The notes under the pieces were generated by a model that had not been told where the DNA came from, did no database searches, and saw only the letters and a list, made by a program, of their open reading frames with translations. A stretch of DNA of 64,000 bases from Endobugula sp965225895 (GTDB taxonomy: Bacteria; Pseudomonadota; Gammaproteobacteria; Pseudomonadales; Cellvibrionaceae): the NCBI GenBank assembly GCA_965225895.1, contig CBDDBR010000011.1:558001-622000 (forward strand), read 5' to 3'. Position numbers and translations under genes: made by a program. Shown here piece after piece: positions 8,763 through 16,985 of this stretch (positions within the stretch are counted from its first letter, which is position 1; each line of letters opens with the position of its first letter).

Positions 8763-9269
8763 ATGAAACTCATTGAAATAAATAAAGCACGTTATCGCCG
8801 ACATTTAAAAATAGTGATGGCGGGGTGTGCAGTTGGTTTGGCACTAGGTAGTTTGTTGGTGTCGCAATTACTTATTTTTCGTTTTCCAGATGAGAGCGGC
8901 AGCCATTTTCATTGGAATTTATTGGGAGTAGTGGTGACGGCAATAGTGATCGCTCGATTATTAAACCACTACCGCAAGCACGATTTTATGACCGAGGTTG
9001 TGTATGTGTGGGAACTTAAGCAGGCGCTGAATAAAATCACCCGTAAAATGCGTAAATTAGAGGCCGCTAGTCAACAAGGTAATGCCGATGCGTTACTAGC
9101 CATACATTACAGCTACGCAGGTTCGCGTTTATTATGGCAGCTAGACGATAATACTTTGCTCATGGATGAGTTACTGATAAAGCAGGCAACACTCAATAGC
9201 CTTGCCGAAAAATATAGTGTGAGTCTTAATGCGGATGATTATGATGAGCAGATTTTGCAGTCATTTTAG
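8763..9269 (+). CDS. DUF3087-like inner-membrane protein
   Basis: 168 residues. Two membrane helices lie near residues 17-37 (IVMAGCAVGLALGSLLVSQL) and 50-66 (WNLLGVVVTAIVIARLL), with a cytoplasmic helical C-terminal domain of about 100 residues (VYVWELKQALNKITRKMRKL). The opening MKLIEINKARYRRHLKIV is what I associate with the DUF3087 family of gammaproteobacterial membrane proteins of unknown role. The family assignment rests on memory of that opening, so it is moderate. Confidence 0.65.
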   Translation: MKLIEINKARYRRHLKIVMAGCAVGLALGSLLVSQLLIFRFPDESGSHFHWNLLGVVVTAIVIARLLNHYRKHDFMTEVVYVWELKQALNKITRKMRKLEAASQQGNADALLAIHYSYAGSRLLWQLDDNTLLMDELLIKQATLNSLAEKYSVSLNADDYDEQILQSF

Positions 9270-9428
9270 CGTTATTGATAATCGTCGAATGTATGATGTT
9301 TGTGTGATTGCTCTCGTTTTTTGGTTACAGTTAAAAGTCGTTATGCTGCATATTTTGTAAACGGTTACATTTATCTTTATTTCTTTAGGTTTTGTACTAC
9401 GCTCTTAAGCATAGTAATTTCAAAAGAG

Positions 9429-10532
9429 ATGGTGTGTGTGTTGTTTAATCAAAATAGAAATAAAATAAAGACTCTGGAAGAAACAAATAAAAATCAGCAA
9501 ATAGAGATTGCAAGGCTTAAAGAGGCGTTGGATCATGCAAAAAATGCTCAGTTTCAAGCGGGCAATCAGCAGGCAGGGGTATCAGATACTTTAGAAAGTA
9601 CCCGCCAGTTGCATAGCCTGTATGTAGGCTCTTCTTCATTAATTGAGTCTACCAAGAATGAAATTGCGGCGTCGTCAGAAACCTTGGCAAGTCGTAAGCA
9701 GGGTTTTGAAGCATCGTTTTCATTATTTGATACCATTAGCGAGTTATTGTTGGGTACCGTTAATGCGAATAAAGAAATTAATAGTGATATTCAGCATGTA
9801 GAAGAATCAATTGTTCACTTGAAAACCGTCACAGAAGGTATTAATAACTTTGTGAACTTGATTCAAGGTATCTCTGAGCAAACCAATTTATTAGCGCTAA
9901 ATGCAGCCATTGAGGCGGCTAGGGCTGGTGAGCAAGGGCGTGGTTTTGCGGTGGTTGCCGACGAGGTGCGCGCATTAGCTAAACGCTCGGCAGATGCGAC
10001 CAGTGAGATTGGCATTTTGATTGATGAAATTAATAATCGTATGGGTACGATTGTGGAAGGAATCGGCCATGCCAGTGAAAAGTGTGAGAGTGTGAGTCAA
10101 AATTCAAGCACGGTGCAGCAAACGACAGATAATTTGGTAACTATGTCAAAAGACATGTACCAGTTAATTACTCATTCAACCGATAATACCTTTATTCAAA
10201 CCGTTAAAATGGATCATATTGTTTGGAAAGCCGAGGTCTATAAAGTCATTGCGGGATTGTCAGATAAGCCCATCAGTGATTTTGCAGAACATACCATGTG
10301 CCGTTTAGGTAAATGGTATTACGAAGGAGACGGTGCCCATAAATATGCTGCTTTATCGAGTTTTAAGGCCATAGAAGAACCTCACGCAGCGGTGCATAAA
10401 AACGGTATTAAAGCCTTAGAATATATTCAGCAAAATAATTATACCCATGCAACGACTTATCTTGAAAAAATGGAAAAAGCCAGTGTTGATGTATTTAACC
10501 ACTTGTCATCTTTAGAGCGCGCCATTCAGTAA
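9429..10532 (+). CDS. Soluble chemoreceptor with C-terminal CZB zinc domain
   Basis: A methyl-accepting chemotaxis-like protein without credible membrane helices when started at 9429 (ATG; GTG at 9438 or TTG at 9441 are alternatives). A coiled coil leads into the conserved signalling tip (ISEQTNLLALNAAIEAARAG, GRGFAVVADEVRALAKRS). The C-terminal 110 residues are a chemoreceptor zinc-binding (CZB) domain: VKMDHIVWKAEVYK, HTMCRLGKWYYEGDG and EPHAAVHKNG supply the His/Cys/His/His ligands. Such receptors sense zinc-linked oxidants such as hypochlorous acid or regulate diguanylate cyclases. At roughly 365 residues the length is usual for cytoplasmic CZB receptors. No chemotaxis kinase genes are in the window. 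Confidence 0.9.
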   Translation: MVCVLFNQNRNKIKTLEETNKNQQIEIARLKEALDHAKNAQFQAGNQQAGVSDTLESTRQLHSLYVGSSSLIESTKNEIAASSETLASRKQGFEASFSLFDTISELLLGTVNANKEINSDIQHVEESIVHLKTVTEGINNFVNLIQGISEQTNLLALNAAIEAARAGEQGRGFAVVADEVRALAKRSADATSEIGILIDEINNRMGTIVEGIGHASEKCESVSQNSSTVQQTTDNLVTMSKDMYQLITHSTDNTFIQTVKMDHIVWKAEVYKVIAGLSDKPISDFAEHTMCRLGKWYYEGDGAHKYAALSSFKAIEEPHAAVHKNGIKALEYIQQNNYTHATTYLEKMEKASVDVFNHLSSLERAIQ

Positions 10533-10682
10533 AGGTGATGATTCAATAGTGTTGTTATAGCGAATAGTCAGTTACTCACTGCTGTGATGCATTTATTTGA
10601 GGGCGTATCGCGGTATTTTCAGATTTATTGAGTAATTATCTATATAATCCCCTCCCTTTATATGATGCACATGAGGGTGGGT

Positions 10683-11054
10683 ATGTTAGTAAAAGCGCTA
10701 AGAAATGGCTTGGGTATGATCATTGTTGGGGTGGATTGGTTAACACGTCCTAAAGCGATAGTACGTACCCCAGAAAAACAGGCGCAGGCGCAAACGGTGG
10801 TTAACGGTTTGTCGTTATATCAATTACATGCGTGTCCTTTTTGTGTGAAAACTCGTCGGGCGATTCATCAATTAAATGTAGATATTGAGCTACGTGACAT
10901 TGGAAAAAATACTAATTACCGTCAAGAGCTAGAAGCACTGGGTGGCCGTGTGATGGTGCCGTGCCTACGTATTGATGAGGCCGATGGTGTGCGTTGGTTA
11001 TATGAATCGAATGATATTATTTCTTATTTAAAACAACAGCTTGCAGCGTATTAA
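10683..11054 (+). CDS. Membrane-anchored glutaredoxin-like protein
   Basis: 123 residues from the ATG at 10683, chosen for GAGGGTGGG just upstream. Residues 1-20 form a hydrophobic stretch, then a glutaredoxin/GST-N thioredoxin fold: LYQLHACPFCVKTRRAIHQL with the redox CPFC, a cis-proline in VMVPCLRID, and the C-terminal glutathione-binding SNDIISYL. This layout is that of the YbbN-unrelated GrxA/GST-N-like proteins common in Pseudomonas relatives. It likely reduces glutathione mixed disulfides. A strong terminator follows at once, so the gene is transcribed alone. Confidence 0.83.
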   Translation: MLVKALRNGLGMIIVGVDWLTRPKAIVRTPEKQAQAQTVVNGLSLYQLHACPFCVKTRRAIHQLNVDIELRDIGKNTNYRQELEALGGRVMVPCLRIDEADGVRWLYESNDIISYLKQQLAAY

Positions 11055-11074
11055 TATAATTGTTTGCACTACTA

Positions 11075-11111
11075 AAATAAGGTAAAAAAGAGATTGTTTT
11101 TTACCTTATTT
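11075..11111. terminator. Intrinsic terminator after the glutaredoxin gene
   Basis: A 15-bp perfect stem: AAATAAGGTAAAAAA at 11075-11089 and its complement at 11097-11111, loop GAGATTG. The stem itself carries the T run, so the structure can work in either direction. Confidence 0.8.
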
Positions 11112-11185
11112 GTAAATATGCACTACACTCAAAGCATTACCTTCTTTAATGTATTGTAGCCGTATAAGGCTTTGAGTTGTCAATC

Positions 11186-11524
11186 ATGAACGTTAATTTA
11201 CCCCTTCCAGATCATCAAAAACTGACAGTGACTTATCGTATCGAGCCGGGTTGTTTAGGCCCTGAAGGCAGTAGTCATGTTGATGATTTTTGTGTTTTCG
11301 CAGAAGAGCGCGTCGCCGATCTTGATGCTGATTTTATTCATTGGCATATCATACCTAGAAATGATAAATCGCTCGCCGAAATGGAATATAGTGTTGCTAA
11401 AAAACAACTCACCCATGATAAAGCCGATACATATCTACGTATATTTGGCAAAGATCTCGATGAGTTTGAAGATCATATTCAAGGCGAATGTGTCGGCTTA
11501 ATTAATCAATATTTTGGTCGTTAA
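11186..11524 (+). CDS. Conserved-looking acidic protein, unknown
   Basis: 112 residues from the ATG at 11186 (a TTG nine bases earlier is the alternative). The protein is acidic, without signal peptide or membrane helix. Notable segments are RIEPGCLGPEGSSHVDDFC, a WHIIPRNDKSL stretch and an all-charged C-terminal half (GKDLDEFEDHIQGECVGLIN). Two cysteines are present but no recognisable motif. I do not recognise a family. Codon use matches its neighbours. The gene is flanked by the glutaredoxin terminator and a convergent DUF6122 gene. Confidence 0.6.
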   Translation: MNVNLPLPDHQKLTVTYRIEPGCLGPEGSSHVDDFCVFAEERVADLDADFIHWHIIPRNDKSLAEMEYSVAKKQLTHDKADTYLRIFGKDLDEFEDHIQGECVGLINQYFGR

Positions 11525-11713
11525 GTGTCATAGTATAGAGTGCTTTGCTCTATTTATTAATACACATCAGTTAGTGAATATGATATTGGTAACATCAATA
11601 CAGCGTTATTATTAATAGCGCTTTTGCTCTCTTTTTATTTTTTCTTAAAAAATAATTCGTCTAGTCGTGTCTTTTATTTTTTGCCGTTTTTTGTCTAGAT
11701 ATTTTGTTATTGC

Positions 11714-12028
11714 TTAATGTATCCAAGCCCCTGTTGTGACTTGGCAGTCTATAGCATCTAATGCCATATGAATGGATAAGCCCAGTCCAAACCATCGTGT
11801 TTTTGGAATAAAGTAAAGCACAATATACAAAATAATAAACCACAAACTATGTAATGGGTGAAAGCCAATACTGCAACGATTAGGGTCGTATATGGGGTTG
11901 GCAATAATGTGATCAACATCCACAAGCATGGTGGCTATCATAATCAGATAAGCGGTTTTCCAGTGTTGGCGAAAAAAAAGCCCAACGAATAATGCAGGAA
12001 TAATAAAGTGTAAAGCAATGTGTAGCAT
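11714..12028 (-). CDS. DUF6122 family membrane protein
   Basis: 104 residues with three to four membrane helices. It carries a metal-ligand-like pattern, an opening MLHIALHF, then DVDHIIANPIYDPNRCSIGF, HPLH, and a late HMALDAIDC; these conserved histidines and aspartates recall the LexA-regulated YdjM/DUF457 membrane hydrolase group, of which DUF6122 is a compact relative. It probably sits in the inner membrane. Enzymatic function is not known. It is downstream of, and co-oriented with, the GlxA-type regulator, 78 bases away. Confidence 0.75.
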   Translation of the reverse strand: MLHIALHFIIPALFVGLFFRQHWKTAYLIMIATMLVDVDHIIANPIYDPNRCSIGFHPLHSLWFIILYIVLYFIPKTRWFGLGLSIHMALDAIDCQVTTGAWIH

Positions 12029-12106
12029 GTAATAGGGCTCAAGATGGTGAATGGTGTAATATTTTGGGTAATGCAGCGTTATTGATTGTGTGTTTAGGTA
12101 ATATGC

Positions 12107-13060
12107 TTAAACGACTTCGGCGAGCATGTTTTCGCCATTTCCAGTAAATCGATTTTTAAATTCTTGCGGAGTGAGCCCCATAATGTTGACAAAGGCTTTT
12201 CGGCAAGCGCCACTATCTTTATAGCCTACATTATTCGCAATGTAGTCAAAACTATGGTGTGTGCTTTCGAGTTGATCGCATACTTTTTGAATACGTAATC
12301 GTTGTATATATTCACTGGGTTTTATGCCTGTGGCTTTGACAAAGCGGCGTAAAAATGTGCGTTCGGTGAGGCAATATTGTTCGGCGAGATCAGCAATTTT
12401 TATACTGTTTTTATAATCGTTACGAATCTGTTTTTGCACTTCTAATATGGCTGTGTCGCCATGAGTGTAACGCGGTGAAAATTGTTGATAATACCGTTGT
12501 TCTCGTCGGCCTGTGTCTACTACCAGCATTCTGCCAAGTTGTCGCATAATGGCAGGTGAGGTGAGTTGCGCGACTAGCTCTAAACCCAAGTCTACCCAAG
12601 ACATCATGCCGCCTGCGGTAATAATATCGCCGTCGTTGATGAGAATGTGATGAGGTTTGAGTTGTACACTCGGGTAATGCGTTTTTAGTGTGTCGATTAA
12701 TATACCGTGGGTAGTCACTTCGCGTTCATGCAATAAGCCTGTGCTGGCAATAATAAATACGCCCGCGCAGGCTGAACATAGAATACTGCCTTCTTTGTGC
12801 CGTTGCTTTAACCAGTGGGTTAACATGCTGTTGGGGCGTAAGTAGCATTCTTCTTTAAAGCCTGGGGGAATAAAAATAGCGGTGTAGCGCTTAGAGGCAA
12901 AGGTGTCTTGTAATATATCGTCTAGTTGTAATATATCGACTTCAAAATGCGCGTCATAGGCTTGTTCTCGACAAAAGGTATTGGTCAACATAAACATTTC
13001 GTCACAACCATGTATGGCTGATTGCATGGAGTGAGGGTAATCAATAATCGCGATATTCAT
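12107..13060 (-). CDS. GlxA-type transcriptional regulator (DJ-1/PfpI plus AraC HTH)
   Basis: 317 residues. Residues 1-190 are a DJ-1/PfpI-like sensor domain with the nucleophile-elbow segment LCSACAGVFIIASTGLLHER, and residues 215-310 an AraC-type double helix-turn-helix (YCLTERTFLRRFVKATG, PSEYIQRLRIQK, FDYIANNVGYKDSGACRKAF). This architecture defines FtrA/GlxA regulators. The gene is divergent from the isochorismatase-family hydrolase at 13189, with a TGTCA-TGACA dyad between, so it likely controls that enzyme. The ligand is unknown; a nitrogen compound such as an amide or amine would fit the partner. Confidence 0.9.
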   Translation of the reverse strand: MNIAIIDYPHSMQSAIHGCDEMFMLTNTFCREQAYDAHFEVDILQLDDILQDTFASKRYTAIFIPPGFKEECYLRPNSMLTHWLKQRHKEGSILCSACAGVFIIASTGLLHEREVTTHGILIDTLKTHYPSVQLKPHHILINDGDIITAGGMMSWVDLGLELVAQLTSPAIMRQLGRMLVVDTGRREQRYYQQFSPRYTHGDTAILEVQKQIRNDYKNSIKIADLAEQYCLTERTFLRRFVKATGIKPSEYIQRLRIQKVCDQLESTHHSFDYIANNVGYKDSGACRKAFVNIMGLTPQEFKNRFTGNGENMLAEVV

Positions 13061-13093
13061 AATGAGTAATAATGTCCGAATTAGCCCTTATTA

Positions 13094-13107
13094 TGTCAAT
13101 AATGACA
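13094..13107. promoter_or_regulatory. Dyad between GlxA-type regulator and isochorismatase gene
   Basis: TGTCA at 13094 and TGACA at 13103 form a perfect 5-bp inverted repeat around ATAA, 34 bases upstream of the regulator start and 82 bases before the hydrolase. Position fits an operator for the GlxA-type regulator. The site is short, so this is tentative. Confidence 0.3.
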
Positions 13108-13188
13108 CTTAGTATCTAGTGGTAATCCGCATAAACTATTCCCTCGTTAGAATGTATTCATCATTAATAATAAAAAGAGGGTAGTGTT

Positions 13189-13734
13189 ATGTCGACAGGC
13201 GCATTGGTGGTTGTAGATTTACAAAATGATTATTTTCCTGGTGGTAAATGGGAACTAGAAGGTACGGAGGCGGCAGCGGCGAATGCTGCGGCGTTGATTC
13301 AACACTATCGTGCACAAGGTTTACCTGTAGTGCATGTACGCCATGAGTTTCCTACAGAAGATGCGCCATTTTTTGCTCCCAATTCTGAAGGCGCAAAGGT
13401 ACACCCTACTGTGGTTGAGCAAGATGGCGAAACAGTGATTGTTAAATGCCAGATTAATAGCTTTAGAGATACGGATTTGCAATCGGTATTAGAAGGCTTA
13501 GGTGTTAAGGACGTACTGGTTTGTGGTGCAATGAGCCATATGTGTATTGATGCTGTTGTACGCGCTGCGGCAGATCTTGGTTATACCTGTACCGTGGCTC
13601 ACGATGCGTGCGCGACCTTGGCACTAGAATTTAACGGTGTGACGGTACCAGCGGGTCAAGTACATGCGGCGTTTATGGCATCATTAGGGTTTGCTTATGC
13701 CACGGTAGCATCCACTAAAGAGCTAACAGCTTAG
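13189..13734 (+). CDS. Isochorismatase-family cysteine hydrolase (nicotinamidase-like)
   Basis: 181 residues with the full catalytic triad: Asp10 in VVDLQNDYF, Lys86 in VIVKCQINSF and Cys119 in AMSHMCIDAVVRAAADLG. The cis-peptide region VCGAMSH precedes the cysteine. AGAGGG before the ATG is a good ribosome site. These enzymes hydrolyse amides such as nicotinamide, N-carbamoylsarcosine or ureidoacrylate, or act as isochorismatases; the substrate cannot be read here. Because of the divergent GlxA-type regulator it is probably induced by its substrate. A near-perfect bidirectional terminator follows. Confidence 0.88.
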   Translation: MSTGALVVVDLQNDYFPGGKWELEGTEAAAANAAALIQHYRAQGLPVVHVRHEFPTEDAPFFAPNSEGAKVHPTVVEQDGETVIVKCQINSFRDTDLQSVLEGLGVKDVLVCGAMSHMCIDAVVRAAADLGYTCTVAHDACATLALEFNGVTVPAGQVHAAFMASLGFAYATVASTKELTA

Positions 13735-13749
13735 TCGGTTGACACTACC

Positions 13750-13790
13750 GTATCATTGCGATACATAAAATATGTGTATCGCAGTGATAC
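13750..13790. terminator. Long hairpin between convergent isochorismatase and TPR genes
   Basis: GTATCATTGCGATAC begins a stem of about 18 bp that pairs with GTATCGCAGTGATAC ending at 13790, with only wobble irregularities and an A-rich loop. It lies between two stop codons facing each other, the usual place of a bidirectional terminator. Confidence 0.65.
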
Positions 13791-13794
13791 ACCA

Positions 13795-14337
13795 TTAATA
13801 ATCATGGCTGTGATTATTAATGGCCTGTTCTAAAGATTGGTATGCCCATGTTGATTCACCGCCACGGTTACGAATTTGTGCAAGCTGTGCGAGTGCGAGG
13901 GTTTCTTGCCCTTCCGCAGCATACCCTTGTCCCATATATGAACGAGCCAAAAAGTAGTTAGGGTCTATTGCTAACGCTTTTGAATAATAGGCAATGGCTT
14001 GGTTAAAATTTCCTGCCTTACGGTGAGCAAACCCTAAATAATTTAAAATTTTAGGGTTGTTAGTTTCTTGTGCCATGTGCAACAGTTCGATCGCATCTTG
14101 TGCGCGGTGCTCATAAGCCAGTTCGCGAGCGTGCTCAAAAATATCTTGGTCGTTAAAACGGCTGTCTTTTATCGCAATACATGTTTTCTTTTCTTTATCC
14201 CACACGGAGCCTGTTTTACAAGTTTTTGTTGTTTCTGTGGGTTTAGGAGCGGGGGCTTCAAAGTTAGCAAGGCTTGTTTGGCTGCCAAGTAATAGGCTGA
14301 TAATAATGCTAGTGCTAAGGCTGGTTAGGCGTTTCAT
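13795..14337 (-). CDS. Exported tetratricopeptide-repeat protein
   Basis: 180 residues. A signal peptide (MKRLTSLSTSIIISLLLGSQ, cleavage near SLA) is followed by a short proline/threonine linker with two cysteines (KTCKTGSVWDKEKKTC), then at least three TPR units (ILNYLGFAHRKAGNFNQAI, AIAYYSKALAIDPNYFLAR, SYMGQGYAAEGQETLALAQL). The KTG-VWD-KKTC box is seen in exported TPR proteins of marine gammaproteobacteria. It is a periplasmic protein-protein scaffold of unknown partner. It is transcribed alone; 312 bases of gene-free DNA follow its start and contain the tandem repeats described separately. Confidence 0.78.
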   Translation of the reverse strand: MKRLTSLSTSIIISLLLGSQTSLANFEAPAPKPTETTKTCKTGSVWDKEKKTCIAIKDSRFNDQDIFEHARELAYEHRAQDAIELLHMAQETNNPKILNYLGFAHRKAGNFNQAIAYYSKALAIDPNYFLARSYMGQGYAAEGQETLALAQLAQIRNRGGESTWAYQSLEQAINNHSHDY

Positions 14338-14494
14338 AGAGTGATTTCCTAATGTGTATGCGATTCAAATTATTATATTTATGTGCTTAATATTAGTGGT
14401 TTAACGAAGTGTTATATTCGATGGCTTTTGAGTGCTTTAGTTTATGGTTTGCGGCTTATGCGCGCGTACATAAAAAGCCTATCTATACACAATC

Positions 14495-14542
14495 ATACGT
14501 AATCATTTATATACGTAACTATTTGTATACGTAACCATTTGC
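14495..14542. repeat. Three 16-bp tandem repeats containing TACGTA
   Basis: Three uninterrupted 16-base copies begin at 14495, 14511 and 14527. Consensus ATACGTAAYYATTTRY; only the four Y/R positions vary. Each copy contains the palindrome TACGTA. They lie in the 312-base gene-free stretch 14338-14649, about 110 bases upstream of the small gene at 14650 and 160 bases upstream of the TPR gene. Regular spacing of about one and a half helical turns is typical of repeated protein-binding sites. Confidence 0.75.
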
Positions 14543-14649
14543 GATATGGCTTACATCATTTGGCGAATGTTACCTACATATTGGCGATTATGTTTTTGGG
14601 ATAATAGCGCTTATCTTATTATTCTTTTATGTTTGTGCAGGTAATAACA

Positions 14650-14895
14650 ATGAGTTGGCAATTAACAGAATCCCATATTCTTACAGACCACAATACGGGT
14701 TTTACGATTTGTTTGTTACGTGGTGACTGGCAAAATGTAGAAGAAATTAAACCTGTTGCGCCATCTCACATGCCTTTTTTACAGCAGGCTCAGTTGCTGC
14801 GAGAGGGATTAGCATTTGCGGAATCCTGTCGCTATGAATTACCGATTTACGAAGTAGTTGAATTGAGTGATTACCACTTCGCGCAAGCAGTATAA
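14650..14895 (+). CDS. Small protein, unknown
   Basis: 81 residues from ATG 14650, supported by AGG at about 14639-14641; an in-frame ATG at 14629 would overlap that ribosome site. It has no signal peptide or membrane helix. Visible features are a MSWQLTESHILTDHNTGFTI opening, an aromatic/basic strand (CLLRGDWQNVEEIKP) and a YELPIYEVVEL near the end; the protein is mildly acidic. I do not recognise the family. The 16-bp repeats upstream may regulate it. It converges with argS. Confidence 0.55.
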   Translation: MSWQLTESHILTDHNTGFTICLLRGDWQNVEEIKPVAPSHMPFLQQAQLLREGLAFAESCRYELPIYEVVELSDYHFAQAV

Positions 14896-14907
14896 GTGAC
14901 GTGCATT

Positions 14908-14940
14908 AAGCCGTTCATGTTATAAAATCATGTACGGCTT
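14908..14940. terminator. Imperfect hairpin between small gene and argS
   Basis: AAGCCGTTCATG (14908-14919) pairs with CATGTACGGCTT (14929-14940) with one T/T mismatch. It lies between two convergent stop codons. There is no strong T run. Confidence 0.45.
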
Positions 14941-14968
14941 ATGATGCTGTGCTGGATATAACGTGTGC

Positions 14969-16717
14969 TTACATCTTTTCCATTGTTTCAATACCCAACA
15001 AATCTAAGCCTTGTTGTAAGGTGTTTGCAACCGCAAGGGCGAGTTGTAAACGGCTATTCTTTGTTTCTTCGCTCACCGATGCTTTTAGTATTGGGCATTG
15101 CTCATAAAAACGCATAAAGGCACCCGCTAAGTCATACAAATACGTACATAAAATGTGCGGGTAGGCTTCTTTCGTGGTTTGTTCAATCACTTCTGCAAAT
15201 TGTAAGGTTTTGATCGCCAGAGCTGTTTCTGCGTCTTCACTCACTGTAATAGGTGATGATAATTCGCTAATATTTATTTCGGCCTTACGAAAAACACTTT
15301 GAATACGTGTAAATGCGTACTGTAAATAAGGCGATGTGTTGCCTTCAAAACTGAGCATAGTTTCCCAGTTAAAAATGTAATCGTTGGTGCGCGTTTTTGA
15401 AAGATCGGCATATTTCACGGCGCCAATACCTACTTTACGAGCAATGTCGGTACGCTCTTCTGCACTGAGATCGGCATTTTTTTCGGCCACGACTTTTTCG
15501 GCACGTTCAACCGCTTCTACTAATAAATCGGCTAGTTTTACTGTGCCACCCGTACGGGTTTTAAAGGGCTTACCATCTGAACCCATCATCGTGCCAAAAG
15601 CGTGATGCTCTAGGCTAATATCGTTGCTAATAAAATTGGCTTTTTTAGCAACGGTAAACACTTGCTGCATGTGCAATGACTGGCGCGCGTCAATAAAATA
15701 CAGCACGCGATCCGCATGTAGAGTGTTTGCGCGATAGCGCAATGCCGCGAGATCAGTGGTGGCATACAAAAAACCACCGCCTTGTTTTTGAATAATCACA
15801 GGGCTTGGGTTGCCGTCTTTATCGGCCATTTCTTCTAAAAAGACTACCTGAGCCCCTTGGCTTTCAACCGCTAAACCCTGTGCTTGTAATTCACTAACTA
15901 GGGGAGCAAGGTCATTGTTATAGGCACTTTCGCCATACACGTCTTCGGCGCTCAAGGTAACATTGAGCTGATCGTAAATATCTTGGCTATGTTCTAACGA
16001 TACACTACGAAATTGTTCCCATAGTTTAAGAATATTTTCATCGCCTGATTGTAGTTTTACTACGTAGTCACGGGCTTTATTGGCAAAAGCTTCGGATTCA
16101 TCAAAATGTTTTTTCGAGCTTTGGTAAAAGCCTTCTAAATCTTTTAACGCCAGCGATGCAGATTCGTTATTTTGTAATTGTTCTTCTAGCTCGGCAATCA
16201 GCATACCAAATTGTGTACCCCAATCACCTACGTGGTTTTGGCGGATCACTTTATGGCCTTGAAACTCTAATGTACGCACCACGGCATCACCAATAATGGT
16301 AGAGCGTAAATGGCCTACGTGCATTTCTTTGGCAAGATTAGGTGACGAATAATCCACCACTACTGTCTGTGCCGTGTCACTGGCTATACCAAGATTCTTA
16401 TCCGTATTAACACGACTAATCTCGTTGGCCAGCCATAGCGGATTAAGGGTAAGGTTAATAAACCCTGGCCCTGCGATCTCGATTTTGCTCACACATTGAT
16501 TAAATGCAGCGTTTTGCGTTAATTGATCCACAATCTGTTGTGCAATATCGCGGGGCTTTGCTTTAGCAATTTTGGCAGCACCCATCGCACCATTCGCTTG
16601 GTAATCGCCAAAGCCCGCTTTCTTACTCGGCGCAACATGCGCCTGACACTCAGCGGGTAAACCAGCAGCTTGCATGGCTTGAGAAACATAATCAGATAAT
16701 AATTGGCGAATATTCAT
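14969..16717 (-). CDS. argS: Arginyl-tRNA synthetase
   Basis: 582 residues, class I synthetase charging tRNA-Arg. The ArgS-specific N-terminal add-1 domain (MNIRQLLSDYVSQAMQAAG, GFGDYQANGAMG) confirms the start at 16717 over an upstream in-frame ATG at 16759. The HIGH-type motif is in KEMHVGHLRSTIIGDA; the catalytic loop reads GTMMGSDGKPFKTRTGG, as in ArgS where canonical KMSK is relaxed; the alpha-helical anticodon-binding domain closes with FYEQCPILK and GLDLLGIETMEKM. Length matches E. coli ArgS (577). The gene stands alone here. Confidence 0.97.
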   Translation of the reverse strand: MNIRQLLSDYVSQAMQAAGLPAECQAHVAPSKKAGFGDYQANGAMGAAKIAKAKPRDIAQQIVDQLTQNAAFNQCVSKIEIAGPGFINLTLNPLWLANEISRVNTDKNLGIASDTAQTVVVDYSSPNLAKEMHVGHLRSTIIGDAVVRTLEFQGHKVIRQNHVGDWGTQFGMLIAELEEQLQNNESASLALKDLEGFYQSSKKHFDESEAFANKARDYVVKLQSGDENILKLWEQFRSVSLEHSQDIYDQLNVTLSAEDVYGESAYNNDLAPLVSELQAQGLAVESQGAQVVFLEEMADKDGNPSPVIIQKQGGGFLYATTDLAALRYRANTLHADRVLYFIDARQSLHMQQVFTVAKKANFISNDISLEHHAFGTMMGSDGKPFKTRTGGTVKLADLLVEAVERAEKVVAEKNADLSAEERTDIARKVGIGAVKYADLSKTRTNDYIFNWETMLSFEGNTSPYLQYAFTRIQSVFRKAEINISELSSPITVSEDAETALAIKTLQFAEVIEQTTKEAYPHILCTYLYDLAGAFMRFYEQCPILKASVSEETKNSRLQLALAVANTLQQGLDLLGIETMEKM

Positions 16718-16859
16718 GAATAATAAGCTTTCTGTAGGGGGTAAAATAAGGCTTGGCATTTTATAGGGGAGTGGCCGAGAATGCTAGTGACAAGACTTAC
16801 ACATAATAAGCGGCTCGAATTAACCAAGCGTTATGCATAATGGCAAGGAGTGCAAGTAA

Positions 16860-16985
16860 ATGAAGTTATTAGTTCCCCCTCTTAATGTTTCGCATGAGAA
16901 CGGCTTTACACCAGAAGTTGATATTTATTTTATCGTTGCTAATTTTAGTGAGTCACTCCTATTTACAAAACGTCACAACCCTTAA
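16860..16985 (+). CDS. Candidate 41-residue ORF or gene remnant
   Basis: ATG at 16860 is preceded by AAGGAG (16845-16850), nine bases away, one of the best ribosome sites in the window. The 41-residue product starts MKLLVPPLNVSHENGFTPEV and contains NFSESLLF. This pattern vaguely recalls the opening of KAP-type P-loop ATPases, which would make it a stump of a longer lost gene ending where the toxin gene begins (its stop overlaps the toxin stop by a few bases). It could also be a real micro-protein. Family assignment is speculative. Confidence 0.3.
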   Translation: MKLLVPPLNVSHENGFTPEVDIYFIVANFSESLLFTKRHNP

